A program made the position numbers and the translations under genes. The notes beneath the pieces were generated by a model. It saw only the letters and a program-made list of their open reading frames with translations. It ran no database searches and had not been told where the DNA came from. A stretch of DNA of 64,000 nucleotides, from NCBI GenBank assembly GCA_964498755.1, contig CAZCIB010000002.1, positions 21,427 through 85,426 of the forward strand, written 5' to 3'. How positions within the stretch are numbered: position 1 is the first letter of the stretch; each line of letters begins with the position of its first letter. This DNA comes from RZZS01 sp964498755. Its GTDB lineage: Bacteria > Pseudomonadota > Alphaproteobacteria > Micavibrionales > Micavibrionaceae. Below, piece after piece: positions 1 through 9,744 of this stretch.

Positions 1-1072
1 GAAATTCGTTTAATTGCTGATGCGCGGTTTTCTTATCAAGCAGGGCGCGCGCCTGACTTGCTAGAGCGTCCGCCTTACAGTCATCCTGAATAAACTCCGG
101 CGCAACTTCCCGGCCCAGGATAATATTCGCAAGATGCGCGTATTTGACGCGCACAAGCCTGCGGATCATTTCCCATGTCACAGGACTCATTTTATAGGCG
201 ATCAAATGCGGCACGCCGCACACGGCCAATTCCAGTCCGACTGTGCCCGACGTCGCCATGGCCGCGTTACAGGCCTTGAACGCATCCCATTTTTCAGGGA
301 CGCCGTCCGTGATAATGTGAAGATGACCTTTTGATCCCGGATAAAGCTTTTTAATCTCATCCACCAGATGCGGCAAGGTTGGGAGCGCGATATGCATCTC
401 CGGGCTTTCTTGCGCCCGTTTTTGTACGGCCTCAAACAAAACGGTTCCCGTGCACCGTAATTCACTTTTCCGGCTCCCCGGCAGGAGGCCGAGAACCTGC
501 GCGTCTTCCGGGATATTGTTCCTGTTACGGAAGGCGGCGCCGTCGGCGTCCAGTATCCCGGTTTCAAGCATCGGATGGCCGGTAAAACAGGCCCGCATGC
601 CTTCCGCCTCAAAGTAAGGCGGTTCAAAGGGCAGAAGACAGAGGACGCCATCGTACAGAGCCGCCAATTTCTTCGCGCGGCCCGGACGCCAGGCCCAAAC
701 GGTTGGCGCGACGTAATGGATCATAAGCGGCGGTTTTTCCGCTTTTGCCTTAACCTCTTTTGCAACGCGAAAACAAAAATCAGGGGAATCAATCGTGACA
801 AGGATATCCGGCCTTATATCCAGAATGTGCGCCACGGTCTCTGAAATGCGTTTTTTGAGGCGCGGGATTTTGGGCAGAATTTCCGCAAGTCCCATCACGG
901 ATAACTCTTCCATGGGGAACAGGCTTTGTTTAAGGCCTGCGTCCTGCATAGCTCCGCCGCCTATCCCAAGGAAATCAACCCCAGCGCCGCCGACAGCCAG
1001 CCGCAAAGCCCCCATAAGCCGCCCGCCAAGCACGTCTCCTGAGGACTCGCCCGCAATCAGGTAAACCTTCAT
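1..1072 (-). CDS. lpxB: Lipid-A-disaccharide synthase LpxB (3' end cut by window)
   Basis: LpxB is a GT-B glycosyltransferase at the inner membrane that condenses UDP-2,3-diacylglucosamine with lipid X to form the lipid A disaccharide. The frame opens with ATG at 1072 and stays open to base 1, giving about 357 residues. The family is usually 380-390 residues, so only the C-terminus is missing. The N-terminus carries the ESSGD motif at residues 9-13, and a segment ending APTVWAWRPGR lies further in; both are typical of LpxB. The start codon overlaps the lpxI stop in a TCATGA arrangement (4-nt ATGA), so translation is probably coupled. It is the last visible gene of the lipid A operon. Identity is strong from sequence and context. 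Confidence 0.95.
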   Translation of the reverse strand, partial: MKVYLIAGESSGDVLGGRLMGALRLAVGGAGVDFLGIGGGAMQDAGLKQSLFPMEELSVMGLAEILPKIPRLKKRISETVAHILDIRPDILVTIDSPDFCFRVAKEVKAKAEKPPLMIHYVAPTVWAWRPGRAKKLAALYDGVLCLLPFEPPYFEAEGMRACFTGHPMLETGILDADGAAFRNRNNIPEDAQVLGLLPGSRKSELRCTGTVLFEAVQKRAQESPEMHIALPTLPHLVDEIKKLYPGSKGHLHIITDGVPEKWDAFKACNAAMATSGTVGLELAVCGVPHLIAYKMSPVTWEMIRRLVRVKYAHLANIILGREVAPEFIQDDCKADALASQARALLDKKTAHQQLNEF

Positions 1073-1935
1073 GACTTAACTTTTGCCAGATCAACGCCGA
1101 CGACAAAAAGATTTCGCTTGTCCGCGATATCGGCGACATCCTGCGGATCAATCAGGAGCGTACTTCCCGCCTGCATGACTATGCCCGCAAGCCCCGCCTC
1201 GGCGCAAAGCTCGACCGTTTTTGGTCCCACAGTCGGCAAATCGAGATCCCGGTCCTGCCGCGGCTTCGAGGTTTTCACCAGAACGCCGCCGCGCCCGGCG
1301 CGCTTAATATTCGCGCAGCGGCGGATGAGCGAATCCGTTCCTTCAGCGGCTTCAACGCCCAAAACAATACCTTCCTGCACGACAACCGACTGGCCGACAT
1401 CCAGAGCCCCCAACATGCGCGACACCTCCAGCCCGCGGTCAATATCGGTCCAGTCGGACTTTTTCGGCTTGGTGCGTCCGACTGCGCCCTCGCCCGCAAT
1501 CAGGTTGTCGGCGAAGTCCTGAACGCCATGGATAACAAAACCTTCGTTTTCGAGCTCGTGACGGATGGCTTTTAAAAGTCCGTCATCCCCGAGCGAGCGT
1601 ACGCCCAGCCGCGCGAAAAAACGCGCCGTGCGCATATCCGGCTTCAGTTCGTGAATGGACGGGCGGCGCAAGCTGCCGATTAAAACAAGGTCGCGTATCT
1701 GATGGGATTTTAGCGTGTTGATAATCTGTCCGGCCGCGCCGATGCGCGTCCAGAGATGATTGCGGCCGAGACATACGGATGGGTCCGTCTGGCCTTCAAA
1801 ACCAATAACGAAGGGCGTTATGCCGCGTTTGTCACAGGCATGCAGCAAGCGTTCCGGCAACACCCCGCCGCCGGCGATAATGCCAAGCGTTTCCATATCT
1901 GCGTCGGTCAAGTGGCTTTCTTCTGCGGCTGACAT
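1069..1935 (-). CDS. lpxI: UDP-2,3-diacylglucosamine pyrophosphatase LpxI
   Basis: LpxI hydrolyses UDP-2,3-diacylglucosamine to lipid X plus UMP; it is the unrelated alphaproteobacterial substitute for LpxH. The protein (288 aa from the longest start) has the glycine-rich LGIIAGGGVLPE stretch near its N-terminus, followed by the conserved family body ending VVGVDLAKVKS. It sits between lpxA and lpxB as expected for the diacylglucosamine hydrolase step. The start is uncertain: the ATG at 1935 overlaps lpxA by 28 nt, whereas the ATG at 1896 (residue 14, METLGII) starts exactly at the conserved domain 11 nt after the lpxA stop. Neither has a good Shine-Dalgarno sequence. Its stop overlaps the lpxB start by 4 nt. 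Confidence 0.92.
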   Translation of the reverse strand: MSAAEESHLTDADMETLGIIAGGGVLPERLLHACDKRGITPFVIGFEGQTDPSVCLGRNHLWTRIGAAGQIINTLKSHQIRDLVLIGSLRRPSIHELKPDMRTARFFARLGVRSLGDDGLLKAIRHELENEGFVIHGVQDFADNLIAGEGAVGRTKPKKSDWTDIDRGLEVSRMLGALDVGQSVVVQEGIVLGVEAAEGTDSLIRRCANIKRAGRGGVLVKTSKPRQDRDLDLPTVGPKTVELCAEAGLAGIVMQAGSTLLIDPQDVADIADKRNLFVVGVDLAKVKS

Positions 1936-2708
1936 AGCGGATAATTAGTTTTCTCCTGTATAAAGGATACTATTTTTTGCACGCTTTCGTCATTAGCAAA
2001 CTCCGTGGATACGGATGCGACCCGCTCCTCCAGCGTTCCGTCGCCGGTAAAGATCGCGTTCATCGCCTTCATGGCGCTGCGAATTTCATCGCGCGAAAAG
2101 CCGCGGCGTTCCATGCCGATCATGTTCAAGCCCGCCAGAAACGCCCGCTCTCCTTTAACAAGTCCATAGGGAATAACGTCCGCTTCCACGCCGGACATCC
2201 CGCCGATCATGGCGTGCGCGCCGATGCGTATAAACTGATGCACAGCCGACAAGCCGCCGATAATGGCGTAATCGCCAACGCTGACGTGCCCGGCGAGCGT
2301 GGCGTTGTTCGCGAGTATCACGTTATTGCCGACAACGCAGTCATGCGCGACATGCGCGCCGATCATGAGCAGGCAGTTATCGCCGACCACCGTTTTCATG
2401 AGGCCCGTTTCCGTTCCGGGATTGATCGTCACATGCTCGCGGATCGTGCAATTTTTCCCGATCAACAGCTCTGACGGTTCGCCGTGGTATTTCAAATCCT
2501 GCGGCGCATGACCGATGGAGGCAAAGGGGTAAAACGTGCATCCCTCGCCGATCGTCGTTTTACCCTCGATCACGACATGCGATTTAAGAACGCAGTGATC
2601 GCCAATGCTTACCTCTTCGCCGACAACGCAGTAAGGGCCGATTTGGGCGCCTTCGCCTATGACGGCGTCTTCACTTATTATCGCGGACGGGTGGATCTGT
2701 GCGGGCAT
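1908..2708 (-). CDS. lpxA: Acyl-ACP--UDP-N-acetylglucosamine O-acyltransferase LpxA
   Basis: LpxA catalyses the first step of lipid A synthesis, transfer of a 3-hydroxyacyl chain from ACP to UDP-GlcNAc, in the cytosol. The 266-aa length matches the family (about 262 in E. coli). The first two thirds are hexapeptide repeats forming the left-handed beta helix. The catalytic histidine corresponds to His122 in GAHVAHDC. The C-terminal helical domain carries GLVKGERAFLAGLNMIGMERRG. An AGGAAA Shine-Dalgarno precedes the ATG. It lies 70 nt after fabZ, and its end overlaps the annotated lpxI start. Confidence 0.96.
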   Translation of the reverse strand: MPAQIHPSAIISEDAVIGEGAQIGPYCVVGEEVSIGDHCVLKSHVVIEGKTTIGEGCTFYPFASIGHAPQDLKYHGEPSELLIGKNCTIREHVTINPGTETGLMKTVVGDNCLLMIGAHVAHDCVVGNNVILANNATLAGHVSVGDYAIIGGLSAVHQFIRIGAHAMIGGMSGVEADVIPYGLVKGERAFLAGLNMIGMERRGFSRDEIRSAMKAMNAIFTGDGTLEERVASVSTEFANDESVQKIVSFIQEKTNYPLCQPQKKAT

Positions 2709-2778
2709 GATGAATTTCCTGTCTGCCTACTCTTGCGCGGAACGCATGGCCGCACAAATCACGCTTTGTTGCAAAGCG

Positions 2779-3240
2779 TTACTTTCTGTCCATGATCATG
2801 GCACTGTACGTGGCTTCGGCGACAACTTTTCCGTCGACCTTGGCGTCAGCGTGAAATTTCCAGACATTGCGCCGGTCATGGATTTTATTGATATGGATGT
2901 AAATCGAATCGCCGGGCGTGACGGGCCTGCGGAAGCGCGCGTCATCAATCGTCATAAAGTACACCAGCTTTCCTTCAGCGTCTTTTCCCAGCGTATGCAC
3001 AACCAGACAGGCCGCCGTTTGGGCCATGGCCTCGATAATCATAACGCCCGGCATGACGGGAAAAGAGGGGAAGTGGCCCTGAAAGTGAGGCTCGCTCGCC
3101 GTCACGTTTTTAAGGCCAACTGCGCTCTGACCCGGCTCGAATTCCACAATCCGGTCGATCATCAAAATCGGATAACGGTGCGGAATCATCTCCATGATCC
3201 GGTTGATGTCGATCTGTTCGCTCTTCTGGTCTTCACTCAT
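2779..3240 (-). CDS. fabZ: 3-hydroxyacyl-ACP dehydratase FabZ
   Basis: FabZ dehydrates 3-hydroxyacyl-ACP in fatty acid elongation and so competes with LpxA/LpxD for hydroxyacyl-ACP, which explains its place between lpxD and lpxA. The hot-dog fold motif HFPSFPVMPGVMIIEAMAQ is present with the catalytic pair His56 and Glu70. I chose the ATG at 3240 (MSEDQKSEQ, 153 aa), the usual family length, 25 nt after the lpxD stop. A longer frame back to 3300 would overlap lpxD and adds a Lys-rich, non-conserved tail. Confidence 0.96.
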   Translation of the reverse strand: MSEDQKSEQIDINRIMEMIPHRYPILMIDRIVEFEPGQSAVGLKNVTASEPHFQGHFPSFPVMPGVMIIEAMAQTAACLVVHTLGKDAEGKLVYFMTIDDARFRRPVTPGDSIYIHINKIHDRRNVWKFHADAKVDGKVVAEATYSAMIMDRK

Positions 3241-3265
3241 AACGCGCTCTTTTACGAGAAGTTTT

Positions 3266-4282
3266 TTATTTTTTATTGACCATTTTGGAAAGAAAAGCAA
3301 CCTGCCGCATGAACTGTTTTAAAGGCACGGCGGGACTGCCCATCAATTCGGCCTTAGGCTCGACATCGCGCATGATCCCCGATTGCGCCGCGATCCGCGC
3401 GCCGCCGCCAATTTTCAAGTGCCCCGCGACCCCGGCCTGCCCGCCCAGAACCGCGAAATCACCCAGCTCCGTACTTCCGGAGATCCCGACTTGCGAAACG
3501 AGAATACAGCCTTTGCCGATTTTAACGTTGTGGCCAATCTGGACAAGATTGTCGATCCAGGTCCCCTGCCCGATCACCGTATCCGGCCCCGCCCCGCGGT
3601 CGATGCAGGTATTCGCCCCGATCTCGCAATGATCCTCGATGATCACGCGGCCGAGCTGCGGCACCTTGACATGGCCTTGCGGATCGATAGCGAAGCCGAA
3701 ACCGTCCTGGCCGATGCGCGCGCCCGGATAGAGCCGCACATGACTGCCAATCAGAGCGTGTGAAATTACGGCGTTCGCGCCGATCCTGCAATGGTCGCCA
3801 ATGCTCACGTTCTTGCCGATCACTGCGCCATGCTCAATCCAGCAATGATTGCCGATTTGCGCGCCTGCTTCGATCACAACGCCATGGCCTATAACGCAGT
3901 CATCGCCCAGAATTGCGGATTTGTCTATGCTGGCGGAATTAGCGACTCCGGGATCCGGCCAGGCTTCCGGATAAAACAGGGCCGCAACGCGCGCATAGGC
4001 CTTGTAAGGAGAAGGCGTTAAAAGCAGGGCCAGACCTTCGGGGGCCGCGTCCGCATGATCCGGCGCAACGATGCAGGCTCCGGCTTTTGTTTCGCGGAAG
4101 TCTTCCTTGTATTTTTTGTTTTCAAAAAAAGCGATATGCGATGGTCCGGCGCGGTCCAGGGGCGCAACGTCATCTATAACCTGATCCGGATTTGCGCCCT
4201 CCGATACTTCGGCTCCGCAATGCCGCGCCAGTTCTTGCAGCGTCTTCGGCTCGCTCCGTTGAAAAAAACGGGTATCAGCCAT
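3266..4282 (-). CDS. lpxD: UDP-3-O-(3-hydroxyacyl)glucosamine N-acyltransferase LpxD
   Basis: LpxD adds the N-linked hydroxyacyl chain in the third step of lipid A synthesis. The protein (338 aa) has the N-terminal uridine-binding domain followed by a long run of hexapeptide repeats (for example [18 protein letters not shown]) and the family segment [15 protein letters not shown] that carries the catalytic histidine. The start chosen is the ATG at 4282 (MADTRFF), preceded by AAGGTGAG. A GTG two codons upstream lies within that Shine-Dalgarno and is less likely. Downstream of skp and upstream of fabZ, as in most proteobacteria. Confidence 0.95.
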   Translation of the reverse strand: MADTRFFQRSEPKTLQELARHCGAEVSEGANPDQVIDDVAPLDRAGPSHIAFFENKKYKEDFRETKAGACIVAPDHADAAPEGLALLLTPSPYKAYARVAALFYPEAWPDPGVANSASIDKSAILGDDCVIGHGVVIEAGAQIGNHCWIEHGAVIGKNVSIGDHCRIGANAVISHALIGSHVRLYPGARIGQDGFGFAIDPQGHVKVPQLGRVIIEDHCEIGANTCIDRGAGPDTVIGQGTWIDNLVQIGHNVKIGKGCILVSQVGISGSTELGDFAVLGGQAGVAGHLKIGGGARIAAQSGIMRDVEPKAELMGSPAVPLKQFMRQVAFLSKMVNKK

Positions 4283-4299
4283 TCTCACCTTCTGGGGAA

Positions 4300-4839
4300 C
4301 TAATTTGCGGGAATATCAACGTCGACCTCGCGCAGACTTTCGTCAAGCTTGCTCAAAACATCGCCAGTAATGTCGATTTCCTTTTCCGCGATCACAACAT
4401 CCTTTCTGGTCAAAACAATGCTGTAACCTTTCTCTTCCGAGATCTGCGCCGTGATATTCACAATTTCAGAGCGAAGCCTGTTCAGCGCCGCATTAAAAGC
4501 TTCGTCAAGATCGCGCTTGCGTATCTTGGCCAAACGGCTGGTTTCGAGAATTTTTTGCTCCAGTTCGGCGCGCCGGTCATCAAACTCATCCCGGGAGAGG
4601 CTCTCCTGTCGCTCTGAAAGTTCGCGGTTCGCCTGCATCAACTTGCGCTCATGCTCTGAAAATTCATCCTCGAACTTTTGACGCTCGGCGGACAGTTTTT
4701 TATCGAGATCCTTCGCCGCCAGAGAATCGGACAAAAGTTTCTGTACGTCGATCACCGCGATACGCTGTTCCTGCGCCGAAGCCGTGAAAGGCATCGCCAG
4801 GAAAATCACTGCGATCAAAGCTGTAAAAGCCGCTTTCAT
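4300..4839 (-). CDS. skp: Periplasmic OmpH/Skp-family chaperone
   Basis: Skp/OmpH chaperones hold unfolded outer-membrane proteins in the periplasm on their way to BamA. The 179-aa protein has a clear signal peptide ([22 protein letters not shown], cut before QEQR), then AVIDVQKLL and a long charged alpha-helical coiled coil (residues about 45-120) that forms the tentacles. Only 32 nt separate it from bamA and 17 nt from lpxD, so it is co-transcribed with its client insertase. Sequence divergence in this family is high, but signal peptide, architecture and position make the call secure. Confidence 0.9.
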   Translation of the reverse strand: MKAAFTALIAVIFLAMPFTASAQEQRIAVIDVQKLLSDSLAAKDLDKKLSAERQKFEDEFSEHERKLMQANRELSERQESLSRDEFDDRRAELEQKILETSRLAKIRKRDLDEAFNAALNRLRSEIVNITAQISEEKGYSIVLTRKDVVIAEKEIDITGDVLSKLDESLREVDVDIPAN

Positions 4840-4871
4840 TAAAGCCCCTCTTTTAAGACGTTAACATTTGC

Positions 4872-7163
4872 CTAGAAACGCGTGCCGAAACTGAACCGGA
4901 AATTTTCTTCCTGATCAAATTCCTCGTCGGCGTAGGGAATGGCGTAATCAACGCGTACCGGGCCGAGCGGGGACCGCCAGGAAACGCCAAGACCTGCCGA
5001 TGCCCGTATCGAGTTCTCATCAACAAGATTGGCGCCGGACGTGCCGTCAACATCCCAGAGCGTACCAAAGTCGGTGAAAGAATGCCCCTTCACGCCCAGC
5101 TCTTCCGGCAAGCCGATCGGGAATGACAGTTCCGCCGTCCCCCGGTAAAAATAGTTACCGCCCAGAGCGTCATCCGTCAGAACGTCCCTCGGACCAACCC
5201 CGGCCGTTTCAAAACCGCGCAAGGTCGTGCCGCCAAGGAAGAAGCGCTCGTTGATTTTAACTTCCTCGTCTCCCCAGCCCTGAATCGCGCCTGTTTCGCC
5301 CAGAAGATTGAAAACAACGCTGTCCAGAACAGGATAGTACCACGACGCTCCGAGGCGGCCGGACACATACTGGGCGTCGCCGCCGAGACCGGCGAGTTCC
5401 GTATCCAGCCAGGCATTCAGACCGTCCGTCGGGAAAAGGCGGCTGTCGCGGCTGTCAAAGGAAATTCTTTGCGAAATTGCGGAAGTATTGCGGACGCCTT
5501 CCTGCTCGCTGATGAAAAGTGAAGCGTCATCCGCGACATCGCGGATATCATTGCGTTCGTACCGGTAACGCAGCGTCTGACGCCACTTTTCGGACAGCGG
5601 ATAACCAATGCGCAAAGCGCCGCCGGTTCTGCGTTGATCAAAAGAGGCCTCGTCCTGCAGATCGCGGGTGATATGGAACAGATCAAATCCGGCCGAAAGA
5701 TCGCGGTTCAGGAAGTACGGCTCGGTAAAGGAAAGGTCAAACTCCGTCCGCTCCCCGGCAACCGTGGCCGCCAGCAGCAGGTCCTGCCCCTTGCCGAGCA
5801 GGTTTCTTTCACGGATGCGGAAGTCAGCCAGCGGCCCGTCTGATGTTGAAAAGCCTGCGCCAACAGAAAGCTCGCCGGTGGATTTTTCAGCCACGTCAAC
5901 CTCAACCACGCTCTTGTCAGGCGCGCTGCCGGGACGGGCGTTGACTTCCACTTCCTCAAAGAAATTGAGGTCGCGAATATTTTGCTCGGACTCCTGCAGC
6001 TTGGACCGGATAAACGGATCCCCCTCCACAAGTTCAAACTCGCGTCTTATGACCTTATCCAGAGTCCTTACGTTGCCAGTGATATCAATACGCTCAACGA
6101 AGACGCGCGGCGATTCGCTTATTTCAAAAGCAAGGTCGATCGTCTGCGCCTGCCTGTTACGTTCGGTACGCGGACGCACGTTTACAAACGCATATTGCAG
6201 ATCGCCCAGAGCGTTTACCATGTTGTCAACGGAAGTCTCAACCTCGTTGGCATTATACCAGTCGCCGCTGGAAAGCGTGATTTCATCGCGCAGGACGCTG
6301 GCGTCAAAATCGCGCAGGCGCGAGTCAATCGCCACCTCGCCAACCTTGTATCTTTGCCCTTCCTCAACCGTAAACGTCACGAAGAAATCCTTGCGGTTTT
6401 TCGAAAGCTCCGCGATGGCGGAAATCACCTGGAAATCGGCATAGCCGCGGGAAAGGTAAAAACGGCGCAACAATTCTTCATCAAACGCCAGCCGATCCGG
6501 ATCGTAACGGTCGTTCGCTGAAATAAACCTGTACCAGCGGCTCTCCTTTGTCGTGATTTCGCTGCGCAAAAGATCGTCGTCAAAGCGCTTGTTTCCGACA
6601 AAACGAATGCTCTCGACCTTCGTAACGGGGCCTTCGTCGATTTCAAAAACAAGATTTACGCGGTTCTGATCCAGACGGATAACTTTCGGCTCAATTTGAA
6701 CCGAGTAACGGCCGTTGCGGCGGTAAACCTGAAGCAGGCGGTTCAGATCGGACTGAACTTTCGTGCGCGTAAACACCTGCCGCGGACGCAGACGGACTTC
6801 CGCCCGCAATTCCTCATCCTTGATATCATCGTTGCCTTCAAAGGCGATGACGTTAATCACGGGGTTTTCTTTTACATCCACCCTGAGAACGCCGCCTTCC
6901 TGTTTGAGCGCGACATCCGCGAAAAGGCCGGTTCTGAAGAGGCTCTTCAAAGCGCGGTCGAGCGTCGCCTGAGTTGCGGGATCGCCCGGTCGCACATCCA
7001 TATACGCAATCACCGTCTCGGGATCGATCCGCTCAACTCCCGTCACCCGAATGTCATCAATCCGCTGCTGCGCCTGCGCCGCTCCGGTGGAAACGGAGAG
7101 ACTTAGAAACACAAACGCGGCAAAAGCGAAAGGCAAAATCCTGAATTTAATCATGTACGGCAT
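4872..7163 (-). CDS. bamA: Outer membrane protein assembly factor BamA
   Basis: BamA is the central beta-barrel insertase of the BAM complex in the outer membrane. The 763-aa product has a signal peptide ending AAQAQQ near residue 33, five POTRA repeats over roughly residues 35-420 (for example IDDIRVTGVERIDPETV) and a C-terminal barrel (DFRIRERNLLGKGQDLLL ... SFGTRF) ending in the aromatic residue expected of an outer-membrane barrel. Start is ATG 7163 or 7154; neither has an obvious Shine-Dalgarno. It follows rseP by 20 nt and precedes skp, so the stress protease, the insertase and the chaperone form one unit. Confidence 0.97.
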   Translation of the reverse strand: MPYMIKFRILPFAFAAFVFLSLSVSTGAAQAQQRIDDIRVTGVERIDPETVIAYMDVRPGDPATQATLDRALKSLFRTGLFADVALKQEGGVLRVDVKENPVINVIAFEGNDDIKDEELRAEVRLRPRQVFTRTKVQSDLNRLLQVYRRNGRYSVQIEPKVIRLDQNRVNLVFEIDEGPVTKVESIRFVGNKRFDDDLLRSEITTKESRWYRFISANDRYDPDRLAFDEELLRRFYLSRGYADFQVISAIAELSKNRKDFFVTFTVEEGQRYKVGEVAIDSRLRDFDASVLRDEITLSSGDWYNANEVETSVDNMVNALGDLQYAFVNVRPRTERNRQAQTIDLAFEISESPRVFVERIDITGNVRTLDKVIRREFELVEGDPFIRSKLQESEQNIRDLNFFEEVEVNARPGSAPDKSVVEVDVAEKSTGELSVGAGFSTSDGPLADFRIRERNLLGKGQDLLLAATVAGERTEFDLSFTEPYFLNRDLSAGFDLFHITRDLQDEASFDQRRTGGALRIGYPLSEKWRQTLRYRYERNDIRDVADDASLFISEQEGVRNTSAISQRISFDSRDSRLFPTDGLNAWLDTELAGLGGDAQYVSGRLGASWYYPVLDSVVFNLLGETGAIQGWGDEEVKINERFFLGGTTLRGFETAGVGPRDVLTDDALGGNYFYRGTAELSFPIGLPEELGVKGHSFTDFGTLWDVDGTSGANLVDENSIRASAGLGVSWRSPLGPVRVDYAIPYADEEFDQEENFRFSFGTRF

Positions 7164-7183
7164 CTGTCTGTCTGAAATGTCTG

Positions 7184-8581
7184 TTATCTTATGAGCTGAA
7201 CAACATCGTTCAGATTAGCAAATAGCATAATTCCTACCAGTATGACTAGTCCGAAACGAAAGGCATATTCCTGAATTTGTTCAGAAACCGGCGATCCCTT
7301 TAACGCTTCCAGAAAATAAAACACAAGATGTCCGCCATCCAGCATCGGGATAGGAAAGAGATTAATCAAGCCGAGATTGATCGAAAGCAGCGCCGTGAAC
7401 GTGATCAGCGCGATAAAACCTGCGCGCGCCATGTCCCCTGCAATCGCGCCGATCCGGATAATGCCGCCAAGCTCTTCGGCGCTGCGTACGCCAGTAAACA
7501 TCTGCCCCAAGGCCTGCAGCGTGCTGCTTGTAATGATCCATGTTTCCTTGGCGGCCATAATCATACCCGAGACGGGACCATGCCTGATCAGCGCATCGCC
7601 CTGCTGACCGTCGATCATGAGCGCATTGTATTGTTCCGACTGCGGATCCCTCAGCCCCTGATTGAGTTCCGGGGGCGGCTTGACGACGATTTTTTCAACC
7701 TGCCCCGTACCGTAATCAATTCCGATTGTGATCGGCTCCCCCAGATTTTCGAGAATGCGCGCGCGAACCTGATCCGGACTATCAAGCGCAACCCCGTTCA
7801 CGGACTTGATGTTTTCAATGGAAAACGCATTACCCGGACCGAGCGGCCCGAGAATGCCCAGGACGCCGCGGGAATGACGGAACCCGAAGCGGTCCTCGCT
7901 TTCTAGTCGTCTTGGCGTCGCGTTTATCGTTACGACTTCCCCTTCACGTAAAACGGTCATCTCCAGAGGCGTGTCCAGCGCAATCATTGCGCTGCGCCGC
8001 ACCTCTTCAAAACGGTTGATTTCAGCCCCGTTAATCGAAACGATCATATCGCCCGGCTGAAGTCCCGCCCCCGCCGCTGCGCTATCGACCTTCACGGCCG
8101 CCGCCAGAGGCGGAGTCACGGGCTGCCCATAAAATATATAAAGTCCGGCCAGAACAAAAATCGCGAAGATAAAATTAATAGCCGGGCCTGCGAATACGAT
8201 CAAACTGCGCTGAAGGACGGATTTATTAAAAAAGGCAACCTGCCTTTCTTCTTCGGTAAAGTGACGGACTTCGCCATCTTCATCTTTCACCGTGTCATCG
8301 TGCTTCGCGCTGGCCGGATCAACGTCGCCAAACATCTTGACGTAACCGCCAAGCGGGAAAAGCGCAATTTTCCAGCGCGTCCCGTGACGGTCGTTAAAGC
8401 CGTAGATCTCCTTGCCGAAGCCGATTGAAAAAACTTCCACGCGTACGCCGCAAAGCCGCGCGACAATGTAATGGCCCCATTCGTGAACAAAGACAAGGAT
8501 CCCGAGAACCAGAACGAAAGTCCCGCCATAAAGCCAGATATTGCTTGCCAGCAGATTGGCGTAGTCGAAGATTGTATTCAT
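7184..8581 (-). CDS. rseP: RIP metalloprotease RseP (site-2 protease)
   Basis: RseP is an inner-membrane zinc protease that cleaves transmembrane segments such as anti-sigma factors and leftover signal peptides. The zinc motif HEWGH is at residues 33-37 in the first membrane helix. A PDZ domain (GAGLQPGDMIVSINGAEI) follows, then a more degenerate second PDZ (IKSVNGVALDSPDQV). The third zinc ligand motif PIPMLDGGHLVFY lies near the C-terminus, followed by a last membrane helix. The start is taken as ATG 8581, 5 nt after the dxr stop; a TTG three codons upstream overlaps dxr. No rseA-like anti-sigma gene is visible nearby. Confidence 0.95.
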   Translation of the reverse strand: MNTIFDYANLLASNIWLYGGTFVLVLGILVFVHEWGHYIVARLCGVRVEVFSIGFGKEIYGFNDRHGTRWKIALFPLGGYVKMFGDVDPASAKHDDTVKDEDGEVRHFTEEERQVAFFNKSVLQRSLIVFAGPAINFIFAIFVLAGLYIFYGQPVTPPLAAAVKVDSAAAGAGLQPGDMIVSINGAEINRFEEVRRSAMIALDTPLEMTVLREGEVVTINATPRRLESEDRFGFRHSRGVLGILGPLGPGNAFSIENIKSVNGVALDSPDQVRARILENLGEPITIGIDYGTGQVEKIVVKPPPELNQGLRDPQSEQYNALMIDGQQGDALIRHGPVSGMIMAAKETWIITSSTLQALGQMFTGVRSAEELGGIIRIGAIAGDMARAGFIALITFTALLSINLGLINLFPIPMLDGGHLVFYFLEALKGSPVSEQIQEYAFRFGLVILVGIMLFANLNDVVQLIR

Positions 8582-8586
8582 TGGTA

Positions 8587-9744
8587 TCAAGCCGCCTTTT
8601 TCTTAATTAGATTTAATGCCTGCAAACGCGCTTCCCGGTCAAACGAGAGAACGTCCTCTAACGTTTTCAGCTTTTGCCTTTTTACTTTGTCCGTAACAGA
8701 ACTGACAATGTCGACAATTTGAAGATAGCTGATTTTACCCTCGAGAAAAGCCTCCACGGCGACTTCATTGGCTGCATTCAAGGCGTTGCAGGCATACGAA
8801 CCCTTCCTCAACGCGGAATAGCCCATTTCTAAAGCCGGGAATTTAAACGGGTCCACCGCCTCGAAAAACAGGTTTGGGGCAAGGGTAAAATCAAGCCTTC
8901 TGGCGGGGCTTCTTATCCTCTCCGGCCATCCCATCGCATGCGCAATTGACGTGCGCATATCCGGATCCCCCATTTGGGCCAGCACGGACCCGTCAGCGTA
9001 TTCAACCATGGAATGAATGATAGATTGCGGGTGGACCAGAACATCAATTTTGTTGACGGGCATATCAAACAGGTAATGCGCCTCGACCACCTCAAGCGCC
9101 TTGTTCATCATCGTCGCGCTGTCGACGGAAATCTTCTTGCCCATGGACCAGTTTGGATGCTTGACGGCCATTTGGGGCGTCACGCCCGCCAGATCGGTTT
9201 GCGAAAAATTCAAAAATGGACCGCCGGACGCCGTTAGAATAAGACGGCGTACGGCATCGCGGTTGTTATTTTCGAAGACCTGAAAAATCGCGTTATGTTC
9301 GCTGTCGACGGGAAGAATCTTCGCGCCACTGCGTTCCGCCGCCTCTATCACGAGCGGCCCGGCTGACACAAGCGGCTCCTTGTTGGCAATTGCAACGTCC
9401 GTTCCTTTTTCCAGCGCGGCCAAAATCGGCGGCAACCCGGCCATTCCAACAATGCCAGCCACCACGAGATTGCAATCCGTTTGCGCCGCCTCAATCAGGC
9501 CCGCCTCCCCGCAGGCGACGTCAACGCCGCGTCCCGCCAGTAAATCTTTCAGTTCCGGCAACAGCTTCTCGTCCCGGATTACGGCCATTTCCGCTTCCAT
9601 GCGAATCGCCAGATCCGCCAGCTTTTTAACGTTCCTGTTCGCCGTCAGCGCAACAACTTTGAATTTTTCAGGCTGATCAACAATAACGTCTATTGTGCTT
9701 TCGCCTATGGATCCGGTAGCGCCAAGTATACTGATTTTTTTCAT
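8587..9744 (-). CDS. dxr: 1-deoxy-D-xylulose 5-phosphate reductoisomerase
   Basis: Dxr converts DXP to MEP with NADPH, the first committed step of the non-mevalonate isoprenoid pathway. The product feeds the undecaprenyl synthase encoded just upstream. The N-terminal NADPH loop GATGSIGEST is at residues 8-17, and the metal/substrate region VDSEHNAIFQ and HPNWSMGKKISVDSATMMNK are intact. ATG 9744 gives 385 aa, the normal length, and overlaps the cdsA stop by 4 nt (ATGA). A longer frame to 9786 would lie inside cdsA and is not supported. Confidence 0.97.
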   Translation of the reverse strand: MKKISILGATGSIGESTIDVIVDQPEKFKVVALTANRNVKKLADLAIRMEAEMAVIRDEKLLPELKDLLAGRGVDVACGEAGLIEAAQTDCNLVVAGIVGMAGLPPILAALEKGTDVAIANKEPLVSAGPLVIEAAERSGAKILPVDSEHNAIFQVFENNNRDAVRRLILTASGGPFLNFSQTDLAGVTPQMAVKHPNWSMGKKISVDSATMMNKALEVVEAHYLFDMPVNKIDVLVHPQSIIHSMVEYADGSVLAQMGDPDMRTSIAHAMGWPERIRSPARRLDFTLAPNLFFEAVDPFKFPALEMGYSALRKGSYACNALNAANEVAVEAFLEGKISYLQIVDIVSSVTDKVKRQKLKTLEDVLSFDREARLQALNLIKKKAA